This document shows, one piece after another, positions 9,400 through 17,971 of a stretch of DNA of 64,000 nucleotides. The notes beneath the pieces are model-generated. The model was given only the letters and a program-made list of their open reading frames with translations. It was not told where the DNA came from and ran no database searches. Source of the DNA: Runella defluvii (GTDB lineage: Bacteria > Bacteroidota > Bacteroidia > Cytophagales > Spirosomataceae); the NCBI RefSeq assembly GCF_014195535.1, contig NZ_JACIBY010000007.1, positions 124,001 through 188,000 of the forward strand, written 5' to 3'. Numbering within the stretch: position 1 is the first letter of the stretch; every line of letters starts with the position of its first letter. A program made the translations under genes and the position numbers.

Positions 9400-11121
9400 A
9401 TGTCTTTCTTCAACATTGATTCGGTCAAGGAACGTACGTTTGATGCCATTGTCGTAGGCTCGGGAATTAGCGGCGGCTGGTCGGCCAAAGAACTATGCGA
9501 CCACGGCCTTAAAACGCTCGTGCTCGAACGCGGTCGCGACGTCAAACACGTAACCGATTACCCGACGACACTCAAAAATCCGTGGGAGTTTCCGCATTTG
9601 GGAGAGCTGCCCAAGGAAATTACTGATGCCAATCCCATTGCAAGCCGTTGCTATGCGTTTGGGGAGGATTCGGCTCACTTTTTTGTGAAAGACAACGAAC
9701 ATCCGTACATCCAAGACAAACCTTTTGACTGGATTCGTGGCTACCAAGTAGGAGGGAAATCGTTGATGTGGGCACGGGGAACGCAGCGTTGGTCGAAGTA
9801 CGATTTTGAAGGCCCTGCCCGCGATGGATTTGCGGTGGAATGGCCCATTTCCTACGCTGAGTTGGCACCTTGGTACAGCCATGTAGAAATTTTTGCGGGG
9901 ATTTCGGGAAACAAAGACGGACTAGCACAATTGCCCGACGGGGAGTTTTTGCCACCTTTTGAACAAGCTTGCGTGGAGAAACATTTTGGTCAACAAATGG
10001 CCAAGCACTACAAAGGAACTCGCCCCGTGATTGTGAGTCGTTGTGCGCATTTGACCAAACCACAGCCTATTCATTACAAGCAAGGTAGGGCACAGTGTCA
10101 GCAGCGCGATTTGTGCGTGCGGGGCTGTCCGTACGGTGGTTATTTTAGTAGCAACGCTTCGACCTTGCCGTGGGCGGCGCGCACGGGAAAAATGACGTTA
10201 CGCCCACATTCGGTGGTGCATTCGGTTATTTATGACGAAAAACTAGGGAAAGCCACGGGCGTTCGGGTCATTGACGCCAACACCAAAGAAATGATTGAGT
10301 ATTATGCCAAAATCATTTTCCTAAATGCCTCGACACTGAATACCAATTTGATACTGTTGAATTCGACGTCCAATCGTTTTCCCAATGGTTTGAGCAACGA
10401 TAATGGATTGTTGGGAAAATACATTTCGTTTCACAATTTCCGAACGACTATTTTTGGGGAATACGAAGGGCTTTTGGATACGACCCAAGAAGGAAAACGG
10501 CCAGGCAGTAGTTATATTCCTCGCTTTAGGAACGTTTTTCAACAAGAAAAGACGGATTTTTTACGTGGTTACGCCGCAGGTTTTTCGGGAGAGCGCGTGA
10601 TGAACTACGACACCTCGGGCATGGGTGAAGGACTCAAAACCAACTTAGCCAATCCTAAATACGGCAACTGGCGCGTGGGGTCTTGGATGATGGGGGAGAC
10701 GATTCCGAAAGAAAGCAACTTTGTAACGTTGGACAAAAATCAGAAAGATGCGTGGGGGATTCCGTTGTTAAGAACCTCCGTCGCCTACGACCAAAACGAC
10801 GACAACATGGTCAAAGATTTTCACGAACAAATGACCGAAATGTTGACCCTGGCGGGTTTTAAAAATATCGGTACCAACGACGTACCTAGCAAAGCTCCAG
10901 GGCTAGATATTCACGAAATGGGCGGGGTGCGAATGGGTAAGGACCCCAAAACCTCGCAACTGAACAAGTGGAATCAATTGCACCACTGCAAAAATGTGTT
11001 TGTCACCGACGGCGCTTGTATGACTTCCAATTCTACCCAAAATCCGTCACTTACTTTTATGGCCATCACGGCACGAGCTACCAATTATGCCGTGAAGCAG
11101 TTGAAAGCGAAGAGTTTGTGA
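9400..11121 (+). CDS. GMC-family FAD oxidoreductase with CX5CX3CP motif (copy 1)
   Basis: The 573-residue flavoenzyme has the FAD dinucleotide-binding loop G20-SGISG at residue 20, ERGRD at the ribose-binding strand end, and the C-terminal GMC motif HEMGGVRMG followed by TDGACM and STQNPSLT, where the active-site residues lie. C233, C239 and C243 form CX5CX3CP, the motif that holds a [3Fe-4S] cluster in FAD-glucose and fructose dehydrogenase large subunits. The likely role is oxidation of a sugar or polyol with electrons passed to a cytochrome or quinone. No own signal peptide and no small subunit is adjacent, so its location is open. A close paralogue lies at 12137. Confidence 0.93.
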   Translation: MSFFNIDSVKERTFDAIVVGSGISGGWSAKELCDHGLKTLVLERGRDVKHVTDYPTTLKNPWEFPHLGELPKEITDANPIASRCYAFGEDSAHFFVKDNEHPYIQDKPFDWIRGYQVGGKSLMWARGTQRWSKYDFEGPARDGFAVEWPISYAELAPWYSHVEIFAGISGNKDGLAQLPDGEFLPPFEQACVEKHFGQQMAKHYKGTRPVIVSRCAHLTKPQPIHYKQGRAQCQQRDLCVRGCPYGGYFSSNASTLPWAARTGKMTLRPHSVVHSVIYDEKLGKATGVRVIDANTKEMIEYYAKIIFLNASTLNTNLILLNSTSNRFPNGLSNDNGLLGKYISFHNFRTTIFGEYEGLLDTTQEGKRPGSSYIPRFRNVFQQEKTDFLRGYAAGFSGERVMNYDTSGMGEGLKTNLANPKYGNWRVGSWMMGETIPKESNFVTLDKNQKDAWGIPLLRTSVAYDQNDDNMVKDFHEQMTEMLTLAGFKNIGTNDVPSKAPGLDIHEMGGVRMGKDPKTSQLNKWNQLHHCKNVFVTDGACMTSNSTQNPSLTFMAITARATNYAVKQLKAKSL

Positions 11122-11162
11122 TATTATTTTGGGGAGCCAGAAGGGGTCTTGGTTTTGTTAGT

Positions 11163-11170
11163 TATCTTTG
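11163..11170 (+). promoter_or_regulatory. Putative -7 box before the PD-(D/E)XK-like gene
   Basis: TATCTTTG matches the Bacteroidota -7 consensus TAnnTTTG and lies 26 bp before the ATG at 11197. No well-spaced TTG -33 element is present. It suggests the small gene between the two GMC genes has its own promoter. Confidence 0.3.
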
Positions 11171-11196
11171 TGAGTATTGGTTAAAAAAACAAAACT

Positions 11197-11865
11197 ATGG
11201 TGCAGATGGAAAAATCGTTTAGTGATTGTACGTTGCTCTACCTTGAAAAAAACTTTGGGTTGGAGCAAGTAGATACCTTGGCGGGACTCACCAACTGGCT
11301 ACAACTTTCGGAAGAAATTACCTTATCAGATTTTGAAAAAGAAGAACTAGCGCTTTTTCAAAGTTTGCTGAAAGACAATATTTTGCACTGGAATGAGCAA
11401 GAACTATCGTTACATTTCATAGGCCCTATGTTCTCGTCGGTACGTTTTACCAATCGTCAGCATTACTTTAATCTCTTTGCTGAGCGGCCCATCGAAACTA
11501 TCGTCGAAGATTTGAATCATCAATCCATTCGCCTGTACGGTAAACCTGACGGGCTGATTGCCACAGGCTACCGAGAACCTGAGTCGCCTTTTTTTTGCTT
11601 TACGGAATATAAAAAACACCGAGAGCCTAATGGTGAGCCCGAAGGGCAATGTTTGTCGGCGATGCTGGTTGGGCAAACAATAAATCAAAAACCTGGGCAA
11701 GCAATGTATGGTTGTTTTGTGATGGGGAGAGATTGGTATTTTATGGTACTAGAAGGTCAATCCTATTGCATATCAAGGGGTTATGATGCTACTACCGAAC
11801 ACCTATACGTGATTTTTAAAATGCTTAAAGCATTGAAAGAAACTATTAAAGCCCTCACCGCCTAA
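11197..11865 (+). CDS. Small protein with PD-(D/E)XK nuclease-like motif
   Basis: The 222-residue product has no signal peptide or membrane helix. Residues 117-119 (K-P117-D118-G), then E137-Y-K139 after a beta strand (FFCFTEYKK), and Q151 fit the PD-(D/E)XK core of restriction-like nucleases, with spacing of 19 residues between D118 and E137. The C-terminal part alternates strands and helices (GCFVMGRDWYFMVLEG). Related-looking single-domain proteins occur as orphans in Bacteroidota, but I cannot name a family. The nuclease call rests only on this motif. It sits between two GMC paralogues with its own -7 box and is followed by a strong terminator, so it may be unrelated to them. Confidence 0.8.
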   Translation: MVQMEKSFSDCTLLYLEKNFGLEQVDTLAGLTNWLQLSEEITLSDFEKEELALFQSLLKDNILHWNEQELSLHFIGPMFSSVRFTNRQHYFNLFAERPIETIVEDLNHQSIRLYGKPDGLIATGYREPESPFFCFTEYKKHREPNGEPEGQCLSAMLVGQTINQKPGQAMYGCFVMGRDWYFMVLEGQSYCISRGYDATTEHLYVIFKMLKALKETIKALTA

Positions 11866-11889
11866 TTCTTTCTGATGTTAACATAATAA

Positions 11890-11921
11890 AAAAAGCCGTT
11901 TGCAATTGCAAACGGCTTTTT
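11890..11921. terminator. 32-bp perfect palindrome, bidirectional terminator
   Basis: The palindrome is centred between 11905 and 11906, with arms built from AAAAAGCCGTTTGCAA and its complement. It is a GC-containing stem flanked by A and T runs, 24 bp after the stop at 11865, the standard form of a factor-independent terminator. Confidence 0.9.
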
Positions 11922-12136
11922 GCTTTCAACCCTTTAAGATTCCCAAAAACTTGTACTAGGTACTATGTCATGTTGATGAAGTGAATTGTGGCTACAAAGG
12001 TAGGGGTAGAATGTGGGATTAGGGAGAGAAAAATTGGCAACTTGGTATAGAGACTTTTTTGGGGGCTTTGGCCTTGAATTGAAAGTATGAAACGGGGTTA
12101 AAACACTTTTATAAGAAACATTTGTCTTTCGGAAGT

Positions 12137-13849
12137 ATGTCAAATTTTAATATAGATTCGATCAAAGAACGCACCTTCGACGCCATTGTGGTGGGGACAG
12201 GAATTAGCGGCGGCTGGGCGGCCAAAGAGCTTACCCAAAAAGGACTGCGTACGCTGGTATTGGAGCGCGGACGGGACGTGAAGCACGTTGTTGATTATCC
12301 CACGGCTATGAAAAACCCTTGGGAATTTCCACATTTGGGGGATGTTCCGTTAGAATTAAAACAAAGAAGCCCTGCGTCAAGTGGGCACTATATCTTCAAA
12401 GAACCGACGTTGCATTTTGTGGTGAAAGACTTTGAACATCCGTTTGTGCAGGAGAAACCCTTCTCGTGGATGCGCGGCTATCAAGTAGGTGGGCGCTCGT
12501 TGTTGTGGGCGCGCCAGGCGCAACGTTGGTCGGATTTTGACTTTGAAGGCCCTGCCCGCGATGGTTTTGCGGTCGATTGGCCCATTCGTTACAAAGACAT
12601 TGCGCCTTGGTATAGCTACGTCGAAAAATTTGCGGGGATTTCTGGAAACAAAGACGGGCTTCCGAACCTCCCCGATGGTGAGTTTTTGCCACCGCACGAG
12701 TTAAACTGCGTTGAAAAGCACTTTAGCCAACAAGTAGCCAAAAATTACACCGACCGCCAAATCATCATTGGTCGTACGGCGAACCTATCTCAAGCCAAGC
12801 AAATCCACCACGACCAAGGCCGTACTCAATGCCAACATCGGGTGCTTTGCGAGCGCGGTTGTCCGTATGGAGGGTATTTTAGCAGTAATTCTTCGACGCT
12901 ACCTTGGGCAATGAAAACGGGAAAAATGACCCTCAAACCTCATTCGGTGGTGCATTCGTTGATTTTTGATGAGAAACTGGGGAAGGCAACGGGCGTGCGG
13001 GTCGTGGATGCGAATACCAAACAAATGACAGAATACTATGCTAAGGTGATTTTCCTCAATGCCTCGGCGCTGAATTCAAATTTGATTTTGTTGAACTCTA
13101 AGTCTAATCGTTTTCCGAATGGTTTTGGTAACGATAGCGGGGTGTTGGGCAAATACATTGGTTTCCACAATTACCGTGGTCGGGTGTCGGCCGAATTTGA
13201 CGGTTATCACGATTCTACGTACGAAGGAAAACGCCCGAACGGCGCTTATTTGCCGCGTTTTAGAAATGTGACCAAGCAAGAAACCGACTTCTTGAGAGGA
13301 TATGCAGCTTCGATTAGTGCTTCTAAGCTGGGTAATCCGACCGAAAATAGCTGGGGAGAAGACCTGAAGAATACCTTAGCAACACCTTCAAAAGAGGGCT
13401 GGAGCATCGGCGCGAACATGATGGGAGAGGTGTTGACCAAAGAAAGTAATCACGTTCGTCTGCATTCGGATTTGAAGGATGACTGGGGCATTCCACAAAT
13501 GGTCATGTCGGTCGATTTTGACGATAATGACATGAAAATGGTGAAAGATTTTTACGAACAGTTTTCCGAAATGTTTGCCAAATCAGGGTTCATTAACATC
13601 AAAACCGCCGATACCAAACGCGTTCCAGGCAACGAAAACCATGAAATGGGGGGCATTCGGATGGGGAATGACCCCAAAACGTCGATGTTGAACCGTTGGA
13701 ACCAAATGCACGCTTGTAAAAATGTGTTTGTCACCGATGGTGGGTGTATGACTTCTACTGCAACCCAAAACCCATCACTGACCTACATGGCACTCACTGC
13801 CCGCGCGGTGGACTATGCCGTGAAGGAGTTTAAAAAAGGGAACCTATAA
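12137..13849 (+). CDS. GMC-family FAD oxidoreductase with CX5CX3CP motif (copy 2)
   Basis: This 570-residue protein aligns end to end with the product at 9400, sharing long identical blocks (FDAIVVG, VLERGRDVKHV, GYQVGG, EFLPP, GCPYGGYFSS, EMGG.RMG). The start at 12137 (after GGAAG) is chosen over a TTG at 12122 because it matches the N-terminus of copy 1. FAD loop at residue 20; C232, C238, C242 repeat the CX5CX3CP motif; C-terminal HEMGGIRMG and TQNPSLT are intact. Differences cluster at residues about 74-95 and 370-400, near the expected substrate region, so the copies may act on different substrates. The 215 bp upstream hold no clear promoter. Confidence 0.93.
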   Translation: MSNFNIDSIKERTFDAIVVGTGISGGWAAKELTQKGLRTLVLERGRDVKHVVDYPTAMKNPWEFPHLGDVPLELKQRSPASSGHYIFKEPTLHFVVKDFEHPFVQEKPFSWMRGYQVGGRSLLWARQAQRWSDFDFEGPARDGFAVDWPIRYKDIAPWYSYVEKFAGISGNKDGLPNLPDGEFLPPHELNCVEKHFSQQVAKNYTDRQIIIGRTANLSQAKQIHHDQGRTQCQHRVLCERGCPYGGYFSSNSSTLPWAMKTGKMTLKPHSVVHSLIFDEKLGKATGVRVVDANTKQMTEYYAKVIFLNASALNSNLILLNSKSNRFPNGFGNDSGVLGKYIGFHNYRGRVSAEFDGYHDSTYEGKRPNGAYLPRFRNVTKQETDFLRGYAASISASKLGNPTENSWGEDLKNTLATPSKEGWSIGANMMGEVLTKESNHVRLHSDLKDDWGIPQMVMSVDFDDNDMKMVKDFYEQFSEMFAKSGFINIKTADTKRVPGNENHEMGGIRMGNDPKTSMLNRWNQMHACKNVFVTDGGCMTSTATQNPSLTYMALTARAVDYAVKEFKKGNL

Positions 13850-13913
13850 CCGATAACAAAACAAACCAAAAGGAATCTTATTAGCGACGGTATTCGTTTA
13901 TACCATAAAACGA

Positions 13914-14471
13914 ATGAATGCTATGTATCGAATTGCCTGCATCTTGGCGCTCATAAGCCTTTGGAGTATTACAAGCTGTCAAAACCAAACTTCGACTTCT
14001 ACTGCCAAAACGAATGATATGACCATGAAAAATCCGTATTATTCACGAACTGATACGTTGCCATTGAAGGTATCGGACGAAGAATGGAAGAAAGTCTTGC
14101 CTGATAGCGTATATCAAGTTGGCCGTAAGAAAGCGACAGAAATGGCCTTTACGGGTAAATATTGGAACTTTTCGGGCGTGGGAACGTACTATTGTGCAGT
14201 TTGTGGAAACGCCTTGTTTCGTTCGGGGGCTAAGTTTGCAAGTACGTGTGGGTGGCCTAGTTTTTTTGAACCCATGCGACCCACAAGCGTGATTTATGCC
14301 CCCGATAAGTCGTACGGAATGGAGCGGGTAGAGGTGCTTTGTGGACGTTGCCATTCGCACCTCGGCCACATCTTTGACGACGGCCCAGCTCCTACGCACA
14401 AACGCTTTTGCATGAACTCCATCGTACTAGATTTTGTCCCCGACGATAGTACTCAGGTGGATATTCCCTAA
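13914..14471 (+). CDS. msrB: Peptide-methionine (R)-S-oxide reductase MsrB, lipoprotein form
   Basis: The 185-residue product reduces methionine-R-sulfoxide in oxidised proteins. Residues 1-22 form a lipoprotein signal with lipobox cysteine C22 (SITSC), so it is membrane-anchored in the cell envelope. The SelR domain has zinc ligands C94/C97 (CAVC) and C143/C146 (CGRC), the catalytic C166 in RFCMNS, and C112 in STCGWPSF as likely resolving cysteine. Its length is a normal SelR domain plus the anchor. An ATG nine bases downstream (13923) is an alternative start. It ends 2 bp from the convergent VIT gene. Confidence 0.95.
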   Translation: MNAMYRIACILALISLWSITSCQNQTSTSTAKTNDMTMKNPYYSRTDTLPLKVSDEEWKKVLPDSVYQVGRKKATEMAFTGKYWNFSGVGTYYCAVCGNALFRSGAKFASTCGWPSFFEPMRPTSVIYAPDKSYGMERVEVLCGRCHSHLGHIFDDGPAPTHKRFCMNSIVLDFVPDDSTQVDIP

Positions 14472-14473
14472 GC

Positions 14474-15190
14474 TTACTCAAACAACTTTGCCACTCCAAA
14501 TGCCGCTGCGGCCGCTACTGCGCCAATGAGCGTTACTTTAAGAGCTCCTAGCCACGGGTGTTGTCCTGTGGCTTTGCTCTTAAAGTATCCAAAGATAAAG
14601 AGACAAATCAGCGTTGTGACGGCCGACCAAATGAGTCCTTCAAAAGGAGTAGAGGTGAAAAAATAGGGCAACAAGGGCACCATGCCCCCAAAAGCGTACG
14701 AAATTCCAATCGTCAGGGCGCTTTTACGAGCTTGGTTGGGGTCGGGTTTTTCGAGGCCAAGTTCATATTTCATCATAAATTCAACCCATTTGTTCTTGTC
14801 TTTCGCAATCTCTTGCGTCACTTTTTCTTGCAACTCAGGACTAAGCCCCATTTCGGCGAAAATCTCTTTGGTTTCGTCAATTTCGCGTTGTCGGAGATTT
14901 TCTATTTCCCAATATTCACGTTTTTGCTCGGCATCGTAGTGCTCTACTTCCGTTTGCCCAGCCAAAAAACCACCCAAGCCCATCGCGATTGACCCCGCCA
15001 CAATTTCGGCGATACCTGCCGTTACGACCAACGCGTTGCTGTCAACAGCACCACTCAAACCCGCTGCAAGGGCAAACGGAACCGTTAGACCATCGGACAT
15101 ACCAATGACGATGTCGGTAATAAAGGCAGAACTGGTGAGGTGTTCTTCTTTGTGAAGAATACTATTTTCGTGGTGGCGGATGGTATCCAT
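14474..15190 (-). CDS. VIT1/CCC1-family Fe/Mn transporter
   Basis: The 238-residue membrane protein starts at MDTIRHHENS; the frame extends 20 codons upstream, but that part runs into the next gene's region and looks non-coding. The first helix pair has the family segment DIVIGMSDGLTVPFALAAGL and the second GSIAMGLGGFLAGQTE, then a charged cytoplasmic metal-binding region (residues about 90-160, many Glu), then three more helices. This matches the VIT family, which moves Fe2+ or Mn2+ out of the cytosol in exchange for protons. It lies 13 bp after the cytochrome lipoprotein gene in the same direction and may be the last gene of that run. Confidence 0.92.
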   Translation of the reverse strand: MDTIRHHENSILHKEEHLTSSAFITDIVIGMSDGLTVPFALAAGLSGAVDSNALVVTAGIAEIVAGSIAMGLGGFLAGQTEVEHYDAEQKREYWEIENLRQREIDETKEIFAEMGLSPELQEKVTQEIAKDKNKWVEFMMKYELGLEKPDPNQARKSALTIGISYAFGGMVPLLPYFFTSTPFEGLIWSAVTTLICLFIFGYFKSKATGQHPWLGALKVTLIGAVAAAAAFGVAKLFE

Positions 15191-15203
15191 TTTTTTGGGA
15201 AAG

Positions 15204-15971
15204 TTAATTGTTGAGCATGCCCGAGTCAATCCACTTTTTGACCAACCCAATCTGACAATCTGAGAGTTTCAAACTACTACTAGGCATGGGTTGATAGCCC
15301 GATGCGTGCGTGATGGCTCCGTATAACTTGCCGTTTTTGGCCAAAGTTTGTACGTTGGCGTAGCCTGTTAAATTGATGTTTCCCGATTGGGTGGTGCTAT
15401 TGTGGCAACCCGTGCAATAATAGTCAAAGATAGGCACTAAGTGCTTTGAATAACTCGCTACCTGCGTAGAATTTGTGGAACCGCTGGTTTCGCACGTGAT
15501 ATTTTTGGCACCTTGGTCAATCCATGACGCAATCAGTTGAATTTTATCGCTGCTCATGGGCGCGTTGGGCGGTGGCGGCATTCGTTCTCTACTGGTATCA
15601 ATGATGACCTGATACAGTTTACTTTTCTTGGCGTTTCCTGCCGTAATGCCTTTGCGAACTATTTTTTCGTACGACGTGAGGTCATAGCCTTCTTCGGCGG
15701 TCTTGGAATCGTGACAGCCACTCGTGGCGCAGTTGGCTAAAAAGAGGGGCAAAATGGCCGTGTTAAAACAAACCTGATTCTGGGCGTTGGTGGTAGTAGG
15801 AGCGCCACAGGGCAAAGAATCAAGGGCAGCGGTACTCCCGCCTCCTCCGTTGGTATCGCTTCCGCCGCTGGTACTTGTGTCAGATGGAAGTGGGCCACCT
15901 TTTTCGTACAAACAACCTCCCAATAAACCCATTAAAATTGCGAAAAAAAAGGCGTTGATGAATGCTCTCAT
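15204..15971 (-). CDS. Lipoprotein with two c-type cytochrome-like heme motifs
   Basis: The 255-residue product starts at MRAFINAFFF; the longer frame overlaps the YceI gene. Residues 1-20 are a lipoprotein signal with C20 (LLGGC), then a Ser/Gly/Thr-rich linker. Two repeats follow, each with an N-terminal heme motif and a distal MPPPP or MPSSS segment: the first has NCATSGCH (CX4CH, a variant spacing frequent in planctomycete-type cytochromes), the second CTGCH (CXXCH). It is probably an outer-membrane-anchored electron carrier. It is the downstream member of the run beginning at 19774 and begins 4 bp after the YceI stop. Confidence 0.88.
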   Translation of the reverse strand: MRAFINAFFFAILMGLLGGCLYEKGGPLPSDTSTSGGSDTNGGGGSTAALDSLPCGAPTTTNAQNQVCFNTAILPLFLANCATSGCHDSKTAEEGYDLTSYEKIVRKGITAGNAKKSKLYQVIIDTSRERMPPPPNAPMSSDKIQLIASWIDQGAKNITCETSGSTNSTQVASYSKHLVPIFDYYCTGCHNSTTQSGNINLTGYANVQTLAKNGKLYGAITHASGYQPMPSSSLKLSDCQIGLVKKWIDSGMLNN

Positions 15972-15975
15972 GTGC

Positions 15976-16527
15976 TTACTTTTTTTGTTCGTACGGGACA
16001 AATGAAAAGTTGGTTTTGACCGCAATCACTTCGGCAATTTTCTCAAAAACGAGTTTCGGGACTTCAATTTTGTGGTCGGTTAGCGGAACGTTGAATTCAC
16101 AAACCAACGATGCGCCCGTTTTTGTTACGGTCAGTTTTCCCGTCATCGTACGTTCTTTAGCAACACCGTGCATGTTCAACATTCCTTTTGCGGTAATCGC
16201 TTGTACCCCTTCTTTACTAAAATCAACCTTTTCCTGAATTTTTCCCGTAAAAGAAGCCGTTGGGTATTTGTCGGATTCTAAGTAGTTTTCGTTGAAGTGC
16301 TCTTGCATCAGCTTGTTCGGAAATTCAAACTGCGCCACTTGCATTTTTACGGCCACTTCGCTGGTTTTGGTGTTGAGAATGGCCGTGACGTTTTTGTTCA
16401 AACCTGAAATATTTTCGAGGGGTGTTTCAGAGAAAAAACTTATCTGAGCGTTTCTTGCAATCAGGACGTCCTGAGCCAAGACATTGCCCATCATTAAGCT
16501 GAGGAATAAAATCAATGGAAATTTCAT
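15976..16527 (-). CDS. YceI-family periplasmic protein
   Basis: The 183-residue product has a signal peptide (cleavage near VLAQD) and the YceI lipocalin-like fold features: an N-terminal SFFSETPLENISG strand, the central YLESDKYPTASFTG motif nearly diagnostic for the family, and LNMHGVAKERTM. YceI proteins bind isoprenoid-like amphiphiles in a closed barrel; their exact role is unsettled and several occur beside redox genes. Here it lies between a barrel protein (8 bp upstream) and a cytochrome (4 bp downstream), which points to co-expression with the redox genes. Confidence 0.93.
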   Translation of the reverse strand: MKFPLILFLSLMMGNVLAQDVLIARNAQISFFSETPLENISGLNKNVTAILNTKTSEVAVKMQVAQFEFPNKLMQEHFNENYLESDKYPTASFTGKIQEKVDFSKEGVQAITAKGMLNMHGVAKERTMTGKLTVTKTGASLVCEFNVPLTDHKIEVPKLVFEKIAEVIAVKTNFSFVPYEQKK

Positions 16528-16535
16528 AGTGGTAG

Positions 16536-17438
16536 TTATTTGTGCGTTTTTTTAGCGTCTCGGTCAAAGCTAAATACGCGTGAAATGTTGAATCCGTAGA
16601 AAATATCGCCTTTGCCCCAACTTCCCGTGGTGGCGCCAATAAATTGGTTTTCAATCATCCCGCGTGAGTTAGACAAATGCAGTTGGAAGACGTGCCCGCC
16701 CGTTTCGATGTCAAAACCGAGTGATAAACAATCTTTGTATTGTGGGTCACGAACGTAGGCCGTACCGATTTTTTTGACGGTATAAAAATATTCGGCGTTG
16801 AACGAAGTACGTTTGCTAAGTTTGAAACGGCCTCCAATGCCCGTGCCAAAAACGTCGTTTTCGTCGATTTGGCTTTCGGTTTTGTTGCGGTGTAAAAACG
16901 TGGGACTCAATTGCAAGGAAACTCGGTCGTTGAACTTTCGAGCGATGAGCAACTGACCCACGTACATTTGGCGTTCGAGGTTGTTATAAAATTTCATGTC
17001 GGGCGCAGTGGGCATCGTATTGGTATAAGCCCCTGCAAAAACCGCAATACTCACAGGCTCGAACCACCGATTGGATTGTCGCAAAAGCTTGTATTTGGCA
17101 AAATAATCGTACGTTTTTTGGTACGAACTCCGCCCCGCTCCAATCATCAAACGGTCTGTAACGCCGTATTCTAGTCCAATCCGAATGCGTGATTCGTCCA
17201 ACCCCCATAAATTGGAAAAACCTGAGTTTAAAGCCCCAAATCGGTGAGAAATCCGAAAATCGAGGTGCTTTTTAGCGATGGTTTCAACGGATTGGCCATT
17301 GATGACCCGTGTCGATTTAAACGTCGCCGTGGCATACAAAGGGCCTGTCGATTCGTTGTCAAGCATTTTGAGGAGGTCATCTTGGGCCATGGCGCTGCCA
17401 TAGCTCAAGATGAATACTATTAGAATGATTTTCTTCAT
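16536..17438 (-). CDS. DUF5777-type outer-membrane beta-barrel protein
   Basis: The 300-residue product has a signal peptide (MKKIILIVFILSYGSAMAQ) and alternating strands of a small barrel. The segment STRVINGQSVETIAKKHLDF, then RISHRFGALN and LWGLDESRIRIGLEYG, is characteristic of the DUF5777 family of Bacteroidota, which often sits beside YceI and cytochrome genes. Its biochemical role is unknown. It follows the Rieske gene by 13 bp and precedes YceI by 8 bp, within the same run. An outer-membrane channel or anchor for the redox chain is possible, but that is inference. Confidence 0.88.
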   Translation of the reverse strand: MKKIILIVFILSYGSAMAQDDLLKMLDNESTGPLYATATFKSTRVINGQSVETIAKKHLDFRISHRFGALNSGFSNLWGLDESRIRIGLEYGVTDRLMIGAGRSSYQKTYDYFAKYKLLRQSNRWFEPVSIAVFAGAYTNTMPTAPDMKFYNNLERQMYVGQLLIARKFNDRVSLQLSPTFLHRNKTESQIDENDVFGTGIGGRFKLSKRTSFNAEYFYTVKKIGTAYVRDPQYKDCLSLGFDIETGGHVFQLHLSNSRGMIENQFIGATTGSWGKGDIFYGFNISRVFSFDRDAKKTHK

Positions 17439-17451
17439 GACTGATTGTCAA

Positions 17452-17880
17452 TTATGCAGCTTTAACTGTTAGGGTAGAATTCAAAAGTGTCGTTTGGTAT
17501 ATCTTCAACCCTTTTTTTCCTTCCGTATTTAATCCTTTGCCCGTTTGGTCGAAGCGAGCGCCGTGGGCAGTACAATACCATTCGTTGTTCTTAAACGTAA
17601 TTTGGGTCTTACCCTCGTGACTACACGTAAGGGTAGCGGCAATGTAAGTAGTTGCGTTTACGCGAGCAATCACCACCCCGTTTTTAATGACATAACCACC
17701 GTTCGTTTTTAGTTGGGCGTTGGACGCATCGGCTAAATCGACGGTAATATCACCAGCGAGGGGTGCCACGTTTGATTCGTTTTGGCAACTGTCGAGGGTG
17801 TAAAGGGCGAAAAGAGCCGCGCCTGAGAATCCAAGTTTTTTCAAAAACTCGTTTCTTTTGATTTTTTCTTGCTGATTCAT
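17452..17880 (-). CDS. Small Rieske [2Fe-2S] lipoprotein
   Basis: The 142-residue product has an N-terminal signal with a lipobox cysteine at C32 (TLDSC), although the KRNEFLKKLG start also resembles a Tat signal, which Rieske proteins often use. The Rieske cluster ligands are C86-S-H88 and C103-TA-H106 (CSHEG and CTAHGARFD), carried on a beta-rich domain. It lacks the disulfide cysteines of bc1-type Rieske proteins (no third Cys in either loop), so it is a low-potential, ferredoxin-like type. It probably moves electrons in the periplasm between the flavoprotein and cytochromes encoded in the same run. Confidence 0.92.
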   Translation of the reverse strand: MNQQEKIKRNEFLKKLGFSGAALFALYTLDSCQNESNVAPLAGDITVDLADASNAQLKTNGGYVIKNGVVIARVNATTYIAATLTCSHEGKTQITFKNNEWYCTAHGARFDQTGKGLNTEGKKGLKIYQTTLLNSTLTVKAA

Positions 17881-17971
17881 AAAATGTATTTAGACGTTTG
17901 TGTAAAACAGTAAGTGGTAAACTTTGCCCAAGAATCGCCGCCTTGGGCAAAGTCGAATTCAAGAAACCCTA

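Noticed and set aside
10080-10145. A classic 4Fe-4S ferredoxin domain in the GMC protein
   Set aside because: There are only three closely spaced cysteines (CX5CX3CP), which fits the [3Fe-4S] site of FAD sugar dehydrogenases, not a CX2CX2CX3CP ferredoxin motif.
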